From Nocardiopsis metallicus (GTDB lineage: Bacteria > Actinomycetota > Actinomycetes > Streptosporangiales > Streptosporangiaceae), in the NCBI RefSeq assembly GCF_014201115.1, contig NZ_JACHDO010000001.1, positions 1,054,001 through 1,118,000 on the forward strand: a stretch of 64,000 nucleotides of DNA, written 5' to 3'. The translations under genes were made by a program, and so were the position numbers. Positions within the stretch are counted from its first letter, which is position 1, and every line of letters starts with the position of its first letter. The notes beneath the pieces were generated by a model. That model saw only the letters and a program-made list of their open reading frames with translations. It was not told the DNA's origin and ran no database searches. Positions 25,656 to 35,238 of the stretch are shown in pieces.

Positions 25656-26201
25656 CTAGGTACTAAGCCCAGGACCCTTGCGGAGATTGCATGTCGCGCA
25701 CAGCACCTGAAGATTCTCAGGCTCACTGGAACCACCCATTGCCACGGGAATCACATGGTCGAATTGCAGGTTGGATCGCGAACCGCACGCCTGGCACTGC
25801 CCCTCATCGCGGCGCATCACGTACTCTTTGACGTCGTCAGGAATGTGACTGCGCTTTGGCTCGCGCGGATAGTCGCCCATAGACATCATGGTTACAGCCC
25901 GCTCGACGTGACGTCGTCGTCGTTCCTGTTTGCTGGTAATTAGGGCACAGACCTGTTCGTCGTCCAGACACTCATCATCCCAGAAGAACGTGTCTTGGAA
26001 CCACCAGTATGTGCGGTCGCCATCTGTTACCAACTGATACGGCCACTTGCGTTGTTCTCGCTGAACCTCGTCGAACCTTGCAGCTGTGACGAGGTTGTCG
26101 GAGCGGTGAGTGCGCTGGCCTATGTGGCACCACACTCGACCTCGGGAAGAGAAGAAGGACTTCCGAAATTCAACGGCTACGTTGTTGGCGCGCCGCAACA
26201 T
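25656..26201 (-). CDS. HNH endonuclease
   Basis: 181 residues from ATG 26201, which has an excellent ribosome site (GGAGGTGACC). The C-terminal HNH module has C-x2-C (CQACGS), the central NLQFDHVIPVAMGG and LCATCNLRKG. The N-terminal 110 residues include a Trp/Phe-rich segment (TYWWFQDTFFWDDECLDDEQ) and a basic helix (SKQERRRRHVERA). The frame runs open further upstream into the decayed transposon, which is not part of the gene. Metal-dependent DNA cleavage is expected; such genes are often part of phage-defence or mobile DNA. It sits between the CRISPR relic and the ISL3 remnant. Confidence 0.8.
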   Translation of the reverse strand: MLRRANNVAVEFRKSFFSSRGRVWCHIGQRTHRSDNLVTAARFDEVQREQRKWPYQLVTDGDRTYWWFQDTFFWDDECLDDEQVCALITSKQERRRRHVERAVTMMSMGDYPREPKRSHIPDDVKEYVMRRDEGQCQACGSRSNLQFDHVIPVAMGGSSEPENLQVLCATCNLRKGPGLST

Positions 26202-26326
26202 GGTCACCTCCGCACGCCGACGGCTTGAACTCATCTTCTCCGCCTGGCGAGTCGAACAGGGCAAGGCCAAGGGCAAGAACTGGCTAGAAGCGGGCTGGCG
26301 AGCGGAGTGCCAACACAGAAGGTGCT

Positions 26327-27778
26327 GTCGACGACGCGTGAATACTGGTTCAGGCTCAGATCCGGTGAAGCCCTCGGTCAGGCCGCCAGGACGCGTTTGC
26401 GTAGCAGGTCCGGTTTCGCCCGACCGTACATCTGACGCTTGAGCATCTTGAGCCGGTTGACGTGACCTTCGACCACCCCCGAGCTGTAGGTCAGGGTCAG
26501 CCCGGCCACCACCGCGTCCAGGTCCCGGGACAACCCCGCGACGAAGGAGACCAGCTCCGCGATCGATGTCCGCTTGGCCTGGGCCATCCACTCCTGGAGG
26601 CGGTGCCCCTCCCGTTCGGTCATGATCACGGCGAAGTCCTGTACGAAGCCGCTGAGCACCTCCAACTCCGGGCAGTCGGCCAGTACCCGTTTCAGCCCGG
26701 TTCGCTGCTCGGCTTCCAGGTCGTCGGGGCGGCTCATCATCCAAGCCGCAACCTGGCGGACCTTCGGCGGTTTCGGTTTCGGGGCGGTGGGGGCCACTCC
26801 GTCGCGCCAGGGGCGGACCAGGTCTCGGACGCTCGCTTAGCTGCCGCGGTAGCCGCGCTGGCGGACCTCCTCCCACAGCTGCGCGGCGTTGCGGCACCCC
26901 TGGGTGAACCGTTGCCGCAGGTAGCCCTCGAAGGGATCGGTGGCCTTGGGGCGTTTACCGGTCCCGTCACGGCCGAGCAGCTCCTCGGAGGAGGCCGCGC
27001 GGGCGAAGCGGCGCACGGTGTTGCCAGACAGGTCCGTTCGGCGGACGACCTCCAGCACCATCGCGCCCTCCTGGAGCAGGGCGTGCACCCGGGCGTGGCG
27101 GGCCCGGGTCCGCTCGGCGATCCGCCCCTGCCTGGCCGGCACGGCTTCCCGGACCTCTTCCTCCAGGACGGGGGCGGTACAGGTGGTCGGGTGCTGCGGA
27201 TCCGGTCTGGTGAAGGCGGCGCGGTGGCGGGCCACCACCCGTTCGACCGCTTGGCCCAGGTTGTTCCACAGGTGCCACCGGTCGGCCACCTGCAGGGCGT
27301 CAGGGGCGCCTTGGGCGGCGCGCCCGGCCGCCCAGAGCCATGCCAGGCGGGTGAGCAGTTGGGGCAGGTGCGGGGTGCGGTGGCCGTAGCGGCGGGTCGG
27401 GTGTGGGGGTTGTTCGGCGAAGATCGTCTGTTCGCAGGGGGTGGGCGCAGAAGAAGCGGCGGGCCCGCAGGTGGGTGAGGATCTCCTGGCCGGAGGCGGG
27501 GGTGTCGGCCAGTCGGCGCTCGGAACGGCTGTGGACCCGTCGGGCTGTGTGTTGACAGGCCGGGCGGCGGGCCGCGCGGCTGGTCGTGGCCCCGGTGATG
27601 TGCACGGTGCGGCCGTGCCGGTGGGCTTCGTGGATGTCGAGCCCGGTCAGGTGGGGGAAGAACAGGTCGAAGAGGGAGGAGAGAGACACCTCGCATCATC
27701 GAGCGTGTGGGCCCATCGCGCAGGTGTTTCACCTAACCTGTGCCAGAGCCACATTTCAAACGACGTTGACACCTGAAA
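26327..27778 (-). mobile_element. Decayed ISL3 family insertion sequence
   Basis: About 1.45 kb. The two ends are diverged inverted repeats: from 26329 rightwards (CTGTCGACGACGCGTGAATA) and from about 27776 leftwards (GTGTCAACGTCGTTTGAAAT), each followed by a G-x-GGTGAA block. The single transposase inside is broken into three frames. No target duplication was found. Confidence 0.7.
26378..27689 (-). pseudogene. ISL3 family transposase, frameshifted
   Basis: The N-terminal part starts at 27689 (MSLSSLFDLFFPHLTGLDIH) with Cys/His residues of the zinc-binding region disturbed. The middle (27289-26837, MADRWHLWNNLGQAVERVVA) and the C-terminal part (26797-26378, with LTLTYSSGVVEGHVNRLKMLKRQMYGRAKPDLLRKR split by frame) carry the DDE-domain signature of ISL3. 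Three successive pieces in different frames, with an in-frame stop near 26837, show that the element is inactive. The C-terminal NRLKMLKR motif is diagnostic of the family. Confidence 0.8.
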
Positions 27779-27780
27779 GC

Positions 27781-27806
27781 CTCTCACAAACGACCGTTTG
27801 TGAGAG
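27781..27806. terminator. Hairpin over the stop codon of the zinc-finger-like gene
   Basis: CTCTCACAAACG (27781-27792) and its exact complement (27795-27806) form a 12-bp stem with a 2-nt turn that includes the last codons and stop of the minus-strand gene ending at 27784. Confidence 0.55.
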
Positions 27807-28227
27807 AGTCCCGAGCGTCCCACTCGGCGAGCATGGCGTGCAGGCGCTGCCCCTCCGGCGAGCCGGGTGCGAGGCGCTGGGCTCGGTGGCGCAGGTACTC
27901 CTCGGCGCCCTGGACCAGACCGGACCAGGGGTGGGCCTGAACGGCTCCTTTGTGGGTGCCTGGGGTGAGGAGGTGGTTGATGGAGTCAGCATCCGGTTTC
28001 GGCTCACCGGTGACTTCGTCGACTGCGGGGATGTGCCCCTCCACGTAGTCGCCGCCGGGTTTCTTGCACGACCAGTGGTTGCGCGAGACGCACGTGAAGC
28101 AGCTGAAGGTGCCGCGTGCGTGGGGGAAGCGGCGCAGCCACTCGGCGTCCAGGACCTGGACATCCTTGTTGAGGGGGATGAGCTTGTCGCACAGGCAGCA
28201 GGTCAAGCGGAACTTCGGACTCGGCAC
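27784..28227 (-). CDS. Hypothetical protein with a Cys-rich N-terminus
   Basis: 147 residues. Cys pairs CCLCDKLI (near 10-13) and FSCFTCVSRNHWSCKKP (near 42-54) suggest a bound zinc ion in the N-terminal third. The C-terminal half is hydrophilic and helical (GAEEYLRHRAQRLAPGSPEGQRLHAMLAEWDARD). I do not recognise the family. It lies directly after the ISL3 end, and its 3' hairpin almost touches the IS, so the IS may have inserted immediately downstream. ATG 28227 is preceded by GGAGGG. Confidence 0.6.
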   Translation of the reverse strand: MPSPKFRLTCCLCDKLIPLNKDVQVLDAEWLRRFPHARGTFSCFTCVSRNHWSCKKPGGDYVEGHIPAVDEVTGEPKPDADSINHLLTPGTHKGAVQAHPWSGLVQGAEEYLRHRAQRLAPGSPEGQRLHAMLAEWDARDSLTNGRL

Positions 28228-28414
28228 GGGCCCTCCTTCACGTTCAGTGAACCCATGCTGTCAGCTTCGGATCGTCGCTACCGCCAAATCTTGTAGTAAT
28301 CCTCCTCGATCCCCGTGTAGACCCGCGCCTGGTCGCCGACACGGGAACCGGGCCCGAAACAGGACCCCAGGAAACAGGCTCGCCCACTCCTGGGACGTTG
28401 GTCAGGCGGAAGAC

Positions 28415-28452
28415 GGGGTGGTGAGGGCATGCGAGAAGGTCCTCACCACCCC
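28415..28452 (-). terminator. Terminator of the secreted I36-like gene
   Basis: GGGGTGGTGAGG (28415-28426) and its exact complement (28441-28452) form a 12-bp stem with a 14-nt loop, about 35 bp after the stop of the minus-strand gene. Confidence 0.65.
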
Positions 28453-28486
28453 GGACGTCAGGCGGGTTCACGGTTGGGGTGACTCG

Positions 28487-29083
28487 TCAGCGCACGATCA
28501 CCCGGTCAGCCTTATTGTCCCAGGTGCCGCCATCGGGGTAGGCGACATGGGCGAGGTCGTAGATGGTCTGCCGGGGGTCGAACGTGATGCTTCGGTCACG
28601 GATGATTCCGCTGCGGAAATCCACGAGAGTCGACTTCGTACTCCGGTTGTTGTACAGGCTGGATGCCCGGTCACGGAAGAATTTGTCAGCGAGGTTGTAG
28701 GTGCCTGGCTGGTTGAACGAGACCAAAGGGGTGCCGTAGCCCTTGAACTGGTAGAGGCACATGTGGCCCGCTCCGCAGCTACTCAGGGAAGACGCGCCGA
28801 TCTCACCGGCTTCTTCCCACGATTCCGCCGCGGCCGCCGTGGCGACGTCCTCGTAACAGACGAACTCGATCAGCGCGCCTGCTTCCTGCTGGATACACGC
28901 CTGCGCACCCTCCCAGTCTTCGGCGAGGTCGATGACTTCGCCCTGGTAGAGCGCGGGGGTCGTCGCCGCCGCGAGCTCCGAGGGGTTGGGGACCGAATCA
29001 TCGGAAAAAGCCGGAGTGGCTGTCGCCAGGACGATCACGGCACCGAGGCACATCGCTGCGATGTTTTGTGCGGTTCTGTACAT
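28487..29083 (-). CDS. Secreted peptidase inhibitor I36-like protein
   Basis: 198 residues. A signal peptide (MYRTAQNIAAMCLGAVIVLATATPAFS) is likely cut after AFS. The domain from about residue 100 has HMCLYQFKGYGTPLVSFNQP followed by LADKFFRDRASSLYNNRSTK, the beta/gamma-crystallin-like pattern of peptidase inhibitor family I36 (Streptomyces SMPI type). Four cysteines in the mature part could form two disulfides. The acidic spacer between signal and domain is unusual. It should be exported and may inhibit a metalloprotease; that activity is inferred only from the family. Confidence 0.72.
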   Translation of the reverse strand: MYRTAQNIAAMCLGAVIVLATATPAFSDDSVPNPSELAAATTPALYQGEVIDLAEDWEGAQACIQQEAGALIEFVCYEDVATAAAAESWEEAGEIGASSLSSCGAGHMCLYQFKGYGTPLVSFNQPGTYNLADKFFRDRASSLYNNRSTKSTLVDFRSGIIRDRSITFDPRQTIYDLAHVAYPDGGTWDNKADRVIVR

Positions 29084-29343
29084 AGTCGCCTTTCGTGCGT
29101 GCGGGAACGAGAACGCGAACGTCCCTCCAGATCACTGGCACGAGACAGGCCCGACGTCCACTGACGACACTAGAGACGAACAAGAGAAAAAACATCACAA
29201 ATAAGATACTTGTCCGACCTAGGGCAAGAGCGTGACATTTCGGTCAGCCTTCAAAGCTGTCGTTCAAGGCTGTGGAGGTGCACCCTTTACTGGGGACGAA
29301 TTTTCGCCAGTCCGTATCGGGGCTCCACTGGAACTCGGGGGGA

Positions 29344-29406
29344 GACTGTCGACGACGCCTGAATACTGGCTTTGGCGCAGATTCGGTGAAACGCCTGCGC
29401 GATGGG
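29344..29406 (+). repeat. Solo ISL3 terminal repeat
   Basis: This stretch is homologous over about 60 bp to both ends of the ISL3 element at 26327-27778. The last 14 bases, GCGCGATGGGCCC and one before, match the transposase-start end exactly. No transposase follows. It is the surviving end of a second, largely deleted ISL3 copy. Confidence 0.6.
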
Positions 29407-29521
29407 CCCCGCACGCCCGAAGATGTCTCGTGCCGGGTGCTGAAGGGGTGCACCTGATCAGAGCAGCAGCGCTGTCGCGCTTCTGCACGAATTGTCAGTG
29501 CCTCCGGTTAGCGTTCGGGGC

Positions 29522-29774
29522 ATGGCACAGCGCACGGTCTCCCAGAAGATGGGCGTCAAGGAAGCCAGCCGACCTCGACATGAAGAGGGTCATCGCGATC
29601 GGCTACGACCTCGGCATGGTCGAAAGCATCTGCCTGCGGGTCGATGAAGTGTGGGCCGGGCTCAAGTTCACTCACCCCAAGCCCGGCAAGGTCTACCGCA
29701 ACAGCTACGGCACCCTGCCCCAGCAGCGATCAGAAGAATACGAGGAAGCCGAATCCCCCGAGCAGGGTCAGTGA
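29522..29774 (+). pseudogene. DUF3052-like gene remnant with internal deletion
   Basis: ATG 29522 opens with MAQRTVSQKMGVKEASRP, the N-terminus of DUF3052-type proteins. From 29577, one base out of frame, the sequence continues with the C-terminal part of the same family: KRVIAIGYDLGMVESICL, VDEVWAGLKFTHPKPGK and VYRNSYGTLP. The roughly 90 residues normally between these blocks are missing, so the gene has an internal deletion plus a frame change. The IS5-type element is inserted exactly at its final codon; the stop comes from the duplicated target. Confidence 0.6.
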
Positions 29775-30755
29775 GGTTTTCTCAGCGAAGATCATTTCCA
29801 CTGCCTGTTGAGGACAAGAGCCGCACGGGCGATGTCTCCGATCCGGCTCGGGCTAAGCGTGACGTACTTCAGCGTCCGCCAGCGCTCCTTGAGTTCGGCG
29901 GCGGTGCGCTCACCGAGCGCACGCACGTGCCGCAACAGCGCGTTATACATCCGTGTGTCCACGTGCAGAGCCCCTTCGCCCTGGCCCGTAGGGCGCTTGA
30001 TGGGGGTGTGCACGCCGATACCGGCGCCTTGGTAGCCCTTGTCAGCCAGGGTGGGCAGGCCCTCGGCCGCTGCCTTGTACAGGGCGGGCAGGGCGTGGAG
30101 GCGGGCGGCGGTGATGTCGGGGGTGGATCCGGGCTCGACTGCGGAGACCCACAGCGGGGTGCCGTCCGGTGCGGATAGGAACTGGATGTTGCCGCCGAAG
30201 GCCTTGTGTTTTTGGCTGAACCACAGGTCGTTGCCGTTCTCGCGGACGCCCGCGAGGCGGTCGGAGGCGATCAGCGTGCCGTCCAAGACTACGCGCGCTA
30301 TCCCTTCGTTGTGGCAATTGGCCAAGACTTCGTGCAGGTCGGGGGCCTGGCCGGCGAGGACGTCGATGCCTTCGTGTAGGTAGCGGTAGCTGGTGGCCTG
30401 GGAGATTCCGGCGTCACGGGCCAGGCAGTGCACACAGCCGCGCTCACGGAACCAGCGCAGCACCAGCACCGCTTGGCGGAACGGCCCGAGTGCCCGTGAG
30501 CCCTTCGGAGTGGCGATGCTTCGGCGGTGGGCGGCCAGGTGTCGGGCGAGGAACTCGACGATGTGGCGTGGGACGTCGAGGGTGGCAGAATAGGTGACCA
30601 ACGTGAAGCCTCTGGTGGTTACGGACATGATCTTGTGGTGAGACCTGTCCTACCAGGGGCTTTACGTCTGCTCGCATCCAGGTGCCACTCGTCCGGCCCG
30701 GCGGGGATCCGAAAATCACCCTGCTCCGCAGAGATCATTTCGCTGAGAAAACCTC
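29773..30755. mobile_element. IS5-type insertion sequence (983 bp)
   Basis: 17-bp perfect terminal inverted repeats GAGGTTTTCTCAGCGAA lie at 29773-29789 and, inverted, at 30739-30755. The flanks carry the 3-bp duplication AGT (29770-29772 and 30756-30758). It contains one transposase gene. The element appears intact and recently inserted. Confidence 0.85.
29792..30628 (-). CDS. IS5-type transposase (DDE superfamily endonuclease)
   Basis: 278 residues. An N-terminal helix-turn-helix (FRERGCVHCLARDAGISQATSYRYLHEG, near 60-85) is followed by the DDE domain: first Asp in VVLDGTLIASDR, second Asp in VEPGSTPDITAAR, and KGYQGAG further on with the final acidic residue in the ERTAAELKERW region. It catalyses movement of the element. 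The open frame is uninterrupted and starts with ATG 30628. The HTH-plus-DDE_4 layout is that of the IS5/IS1031-related transposases of actinomycetes. Confidence 0.85.
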   Translation of the reverse strand: MSVTTRGFTLVTYSATLDVPRHIVEFLARHLAAHRRSIATPKGSRALGPFRQAVLVLRWFRERGCVHCLARDAGISQATSYRYLHEGIDVLAGQAPDLHEVLANCHNEGIARVVLDGTLIASDRLAGVRENGNDLWFSQKHKAFGGNIQFLSAPDGTPLWVSAVEPGSTPDITAARLHALPALYKAAAEGLPTLADKGYQGAGIGVHTPIKRPTGQGEGALHVDTRMYNALLRHVRALGERTAAELKERWRTLKYVTLSPSRIGDIARAALVLNRQWK

Positions 30756-31006
30756 AGTGAACCGAAGGCGACCAGCGCCACCAGTGCGTTCGTGCGGAAC
30801 CGTTCCTCGTCGCCCGGGGAGAAGGGGTCGAGGTCGGTCGTGTCCTGGGACTGGGAGGTGTTGTGCATGACCTCATCCTGCCGTTCCGGGAGCCGCGAAC
30901 CAAGTCGGATCGGGGCGGCCTTCACCTTCACTCCCGTGGCGAGCTCGCGTAGATTCGGTGGTGACGGGCGCCCGGAGCGGCGTCCCCGGCCAGAGGCGGT
31001 CATGCG

Positions 31007-31486
31007 ATGGGCAGCACCGAACACGACCACTCCCCGCCACGGCTTCCCCCTCGGTGGTTCGTCCGCGCGTTCTGGGCCGGGCACCGGCTGCTGTGCCGGG
31101 TGAGCGGCGGCCGGGCCGGGCTCTCCCGGCCCCGACCCGGTAAGTACGGCATGCTCCGCTTGCACACGGTGGGCCGTCGCACGGGTAAGCCCCGTGCCGT
31201 GATCCTCGCCTATTTCGAGGACGGCCCCAACCTGGTCCTTCTCGCGATGAACGGCTGGGGTGACCCGCCGCCCGCCTGGTGGCTGAATCTGTCGGACCGG
31301 CCGGAGGCCAGGGTCGATCTGGTCGGGGAGCAGCGTTCCGTTCGTGCCCGGGAAGCTCAGGGAGAGGAACGCGAGCGGCTCTGGGCGAGATGGGGCGACT
31401 ACTCGAAGAGCACTGAGGAGCTGAACGGGTTCGCGGCGCTGCGGTCCCGGCGGACCCCCGTGGTTGTTCTGGAACCGAAGACGTAA
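31007..31486 (+). CDS. Deazaflavin-dependent (Ddn-like) nitroreductase family protein
   Basis: 159 residues. The split-barrel fold of the Ddn/FDOR family is seen in YGMLRLHTVGRRTGKPRAVILAYFEDG and NLVLLAMNGWGDPPPAWWLNL. These proteins bind the cofactor F420, a hallmark of actinomycetes, and reduce quinones or nitro compounds; some bind fatty acids or haem instead. An N-terminal amphipathic helix (PRWFVRAFWAGHRLLCRV) may attach it to the membrane. Strong terminator downstream. Confidence 0.85.
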   Translation: MGSTEHDHSPPRLPPRWFVRAFWAGHRLLCRVSGGRAGLSRPRPGKYGMLRLHTVGRRTGKPRAVILAYFEDGPNLVLLAMNGWGDPPPAWWLNLSDRPEARVDLVGEQRSVRAREAQGEERERLWARWGDYSKSTEELNGFAALRSRRTPVVVLEPKT

Positions 31487-31523
31487 CCCTCCTCCCCATC
31501 ATCCCGCTCCCGCCGAACGCGTA

Positions 31524-31564
31524 GGCGCCGTCCACCGGGTGGGGAAGACCCGGTGGACGGCGCC
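31524..31564. terminator. Bidirectional terminator
   Basis: A perfect 17-bp stem (GGCGCCGTCCACCGGGT at 31524-31540 and complement at 31548-31564) with a 7-nt loop lies between the converging Ddn-like and GH16 genes. Confidence 0.85.
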
Positions 31565-31608
31565 TTGGCGCTTCACGTGTCGTCAAGCGACGCATGGGCG
31601 GTCGCGCG

Positions 31609-32454
31609 TCAGTCCAGGGAGTACACCCGGACGTAGTCGACCCGCATCTGCTGCGGGAACTGGGTGCTCCCGTCGGGGTAACCCGGCCAGTCACCGCCCA
31701 CGGCCACGTTGAGGATTATGAAGAACGGCTGGTCGTACACCCACGGGTTACCGCGGGTGTCCTGCCAGGTGTAGGTCTGGTAGGCGATGCCGTTCACCGA
31801 CCAGGTGACCGAGCCCGGGTACCAGTCCACGGCGAAGGTGTGGAAGGTGTCGGCGAAGGACCAGCCCTGCGGGTGCATGTAGGAGCCGGTGAGCGGGTTG
31901 CCGCCGTGGTACCCGGGGCCGTGCAGGCTGCCGTGCACCAGGTGGGGTTCGCGGCCGATGTTCTCCATGATGTCGATCTCGCCGCAGTCCGGCCACGGCG
32001 TGCCCGGGAAGTTGGCCCCGAGCATCCAGAACGCGGGCCAGATGCCCTGGCCGCGCGGGATCTGGATGCGGGCCTCGATCCGGCCGTACTGCGGCTGGAC
32101 CCTGCCCTGGGTGGTCATGCGGGCGGAGGTGTAACCGCCGTGGGACTCCCGGCGGGCGGTGATGACGAGGTTGCCGTTGCCGTCCAGGGCGGAGTTGTCG
32201 CGGCTGGCGGTGTAGTTCTGGAGTTCGTTGTTGCCCCAGCCGTGGTCGCCGGTCTCGTGGTTCCAGTGGGCGGGGTTGGGCGCGCTTCCCGCGGGACCGT
32301 CGAACTCGTCGGACCACACCAGGGTGGCCCGCGCGGTCGTGGCCGACGGTCTCGGTTGGGCTGATGCGGAGGCGGCGGGGATGGTGAGTCCCGCGGCCGT
32401 GAGCGCCGCCAGCGCGGCGGGGGCGACCAGGGCGCGGCGAGGGTACGAGCGCAT
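31609..32454 (-). CDS. Secreted GH16 endo-beta-1,3-glucanase
   Basis: 281 residues. A long signal peptide with Arg-rich start (MRSYPRRALVAPAALAALTA) ends near SASA-QP. The catalytic domain has the GH16 signature GEIDIMENIG (nucleophile Glu and acid/base Glu near 160-165), preceded by IWPAFWMLG and followed by GSLHGPGYHGG. The C-terminus MRVDYVRVYSLD is typical of laminarinases. No carbohydrate-binding module is present. It should hydrolyse laminarin or fungal beta-1,3-glucan outside the cell. Nocardiopsis strains secrete closely similar single-domain enzymes. The promoter region (32455-32620) is A/T-rich. Confidence 0.9.
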   Translation of the reverse strand: MRSYPRRALVAPAALAALTAAGLTIPAASASAQPRPSATTARATLVWSDEFDGPAGSAPNPAHWNHETGDHGWGNNELQNYTASRDNSALDGNGNLVITARRESHGGYTSARMTTQGRVQPQYGRIEARIQIPRGQGIWPAFWMLGANFPGTPWPDCGEIDIMENIGREPHLVHGSLHGPGYHGGNPLTGSYMHPQGWSFADTFHTFAVDWYPGSVTWSVNGIAYQTYTWQDTRGNPWVYDQPFFIILNVAVGGDWPGYPDGSTQFPQQMRVDYVRVYSLD

Positions 32455-32851
32455 GGGCTACTCCGGGGGAAAGCCCCGTTGCTGCGGGGCGAGGGCGGGC
32501 GGAGTCAGTCAGCCACGGGCTGACTTGTGGGGACGCTTGGGTGAACACTCAGCGTGACCACCGTGTGTCCCGTTGTGTTGAAAAGTTACTTTACGTTTAT
32601 TAACCCAGTCTCGCAAGAGGTGAGAGATCACCGATCTGGTTCGAGTTCCCGTTCGTTTTCTCTGTTCCTGTCCCTCCGTAGGGCCGCAGTGGCTCTCGGG
32701 CTGGTGCGTCACCCTGTGGAGCGGGGGTATCGCCGCTGGTCAGCTGGGGGTTGAAACTTTTCCGGCGGAAGTTTTTCGAAAGCGCGTCATAGGCGGGGTG
32801 AGGCAACGTCTCATCCAGGAAAGAGGTTCGACGATCTACCGAGGAAACCCC

Positions 32852-33166
32852 ATGATGAGCGCCCACTCCGTTCCCACCCCCGCTCCCCGCCCCCTGGTCG
32901 ACCCCGCTGGCCTGGTGGGACAGTGGGTCCGGGTGCACGAGGACGGAGCCGTTGGGCTGCTGCTCTCCGCTGACCGCGCCGGCTGGACCCTGCGTACCCC
33001 GACCGGCGTCCGCACCGGGCAGGGGAGGCTGGCCGCCGAGGCGGTCACCCAGCGGGCCGAGGTGCGACCGGTCCGCCGACGCCTGCGCGCCGTCATGGAC
33101 GACCCCGGTTTCCCCGGTAGCGCCGATCTGGACCTGCTCGACCTCCAGCTCGCCGCGCACCCCTGA
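32852..33166 (+). CDS. Hypothetical protein
   Basis: 104 residues from ATG 32852, which follows the ribosome site GAGGAAACCCC. The middle, LVGQWVRVHEDGAVGLLLSADRAGWTLRTPTG, suggests a small beta-barrel; the C-terminus is acidic and leucine-rich (SADLDLLDLQLAAHP). No signal or membrane segment. I do not recognise the family. The frame is open upstream to GTG 32798, but the codons before 32852 look non-coding. Confidence 0.55.
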   Translation: MMSAHSVPTPAPRPLVDPAGLVGQWVRVHEDGAVGLLLSADRAGWTLRTPTGVRTGQGRLAAEAVTQRAEVRPVRRRLRAVMDDPGFPGSADLDLLDLQLAAHP

Positions 33167-33198
33167 CCTCCGTTTGACGGGCCGGGTCTGTGTGTCGG

Positions 33199-33252
33199 GT
33201 GCCCTCGGTCGTGCGCTGCCTGCCTAGGGTGGGAGAGCGAGGCCGAGGGCAC
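33199..33252. repeat. Hairpin between two small genes
   Basis: GTGCCCTCGG (33199-33208) and CCGAGGGCAC (33243-33252) are exact complements around a 34-nt loop. It may end the upstream transcript or structure the leader of the next gene. Confidence 0.35.
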
Positions 33253-33380
33253 AGCGTTTCGTGAGCCATGACCCAGAGAACACGTAAACCCCCTGCGTTA
33301 CTGTGGCGTCTCTGAGAGAGGCGGCACTCGCCGTCGGGCGCGCGTGCAAAAACCACGCGTACACAGCAGGGGAAACCAAC

Positions 33381-33569
33381 ATGGACCGAAACGGCAATTA
33401 CCTCGAAACCGGAGCTTACTGGCTTCTTTACGTGGTCTCCATCAGCGGTGCGCTGCTGCACTGGCGCCTGGGCAACGAGCTCCTGGCTGCGCTCTGCGGC
33501 GGAACAGCGCTGCTCAGCGCCCTGCTCATCGGCAAGGTCCGGATCACTCTGCCCGTTGAGGGGCGCTGA
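33381..33569 (+). CDS. Small two-helix membrane protein
   Basis: 62 residues from ATG 33381 (CAGGGGAAACC upstream). Two hydrophobic segments, [19 protein letters not shown] and [20 protein letters not shown], are joined by a short charged turn. The N-terminus is MDRNGNYLE. No family is recognised. An opposing ORF starting at 33664 overlaps its 3' half but has poorer protein character. Confidence 0.5.
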   Translation: MDRNGNYLETGAYWLLYVVSISGALLHWRLGNELLAALCGGTALLSALLIGKVRITLPVEGR

Positions 33570-33958
33570 CCGCGGGCCCTCCGGCGAACCTTCGCGTCAC
33601 CCGCCGAATCCTCGAAGTCGTCCTCTGGCGTCCGCGTCGAATTATCAGACCCGCTCTTCGTCATGCCGATCTCCTGGTCCTTCGGGTTTCCCGTGCCCGG
33701 CCTTTTGGGCCTTTGGTCCCTTGGGTGCCGGGCCCACACGGTTCCCGGGTTCAATGGGGCACCGGTCACACCCATCCGACCGGTCGCTCCAGTCGCTGGT
33801 CGCTCCGCCCGTGCCAACGGCCGCCCCAGCCCTCGCCCGGCCCCGCCGTTCCCCGCGGGTCGCTCTGGTATTCCCACTTCACCTGGGGTGATGATCACCT
33901 CGGCGCGCGCCCGCTATCGGGTCGTTTGTCCCGTGCGCGTGCGGATAGGCTTCCCGGT
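33570..33958. other. 389-bp region upstream of mshC
   Basis: No gene is convincingly supported. A minus-strand ATG at 33664 has a good AGGAG site and opens [20 protein letters not shown], but the frame then runs antisense through the small membrane gene. The last 30 bp contain a TAGGCT (33946-33951) eight bases before the mshC start. Confidence 0.4.
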
Positions 33959-35182
<1,224 letters not shown>

Positions 35183-35207
35183 GAACTCCCTCTGGGAACG
35201 CTCCGGT

Positions 35208-35238
35208 GCCCCGGGGAGGACAGGTGCCTCCCCGGGGC
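35208..35238 (+). terminator. Terminator of mshC
   Basis: GCCCCGGGGAGG (35208-35219) and its exact complement (35227-35238) form a 12-bp stem with a 7-nt loop, 25 bp after the mshC stop. Confidence 0.8.

Larger units (their letters stand above)
29730..30868 (-). pseudogene. Small membrane protein gene interrupted by an IS5-type element
   Basis: ATG 30868 (with GATGAGG upstream) starts MHNTSQSQDTTDLDPFSPGD and runs EERFRTNALVALVAFGSL up to the IS at 30755. Removing the IS and one copy of the 3-bp duplication (AGT on the plus strand) continues the frame at 29769 as TLLGGFGFLVFF and stops at 29730. The restored product is about 50 residues: an acidic N-terminus and one C-terminal membrane helix. 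The exact in-frame restoration shows the insertion is recent. Its 3' end is antisense to the DUF3052-like remnant. Confidence 0.7.

Noticed and set aside
28064..29164. 366-codon plus-strand frame across the zinc-finger-like and I36-like genes
   Set aside because: Antisense to a gene with signal peptide and family motifs; no domain of its own.
32620..32720. tRNA-like TTCGA motif
   Set aside because: GGTTCGAGTTCC occurs, but no acceptor, D or anticodon arms can be drawn around it.
33428..33664. Minus-strand ORF starting with a good ribosome site at 33664
   Set aside because: The first 30 residues look plausible but the frame then runs antisense through the small membrane protein gene, which has stronger protein features.
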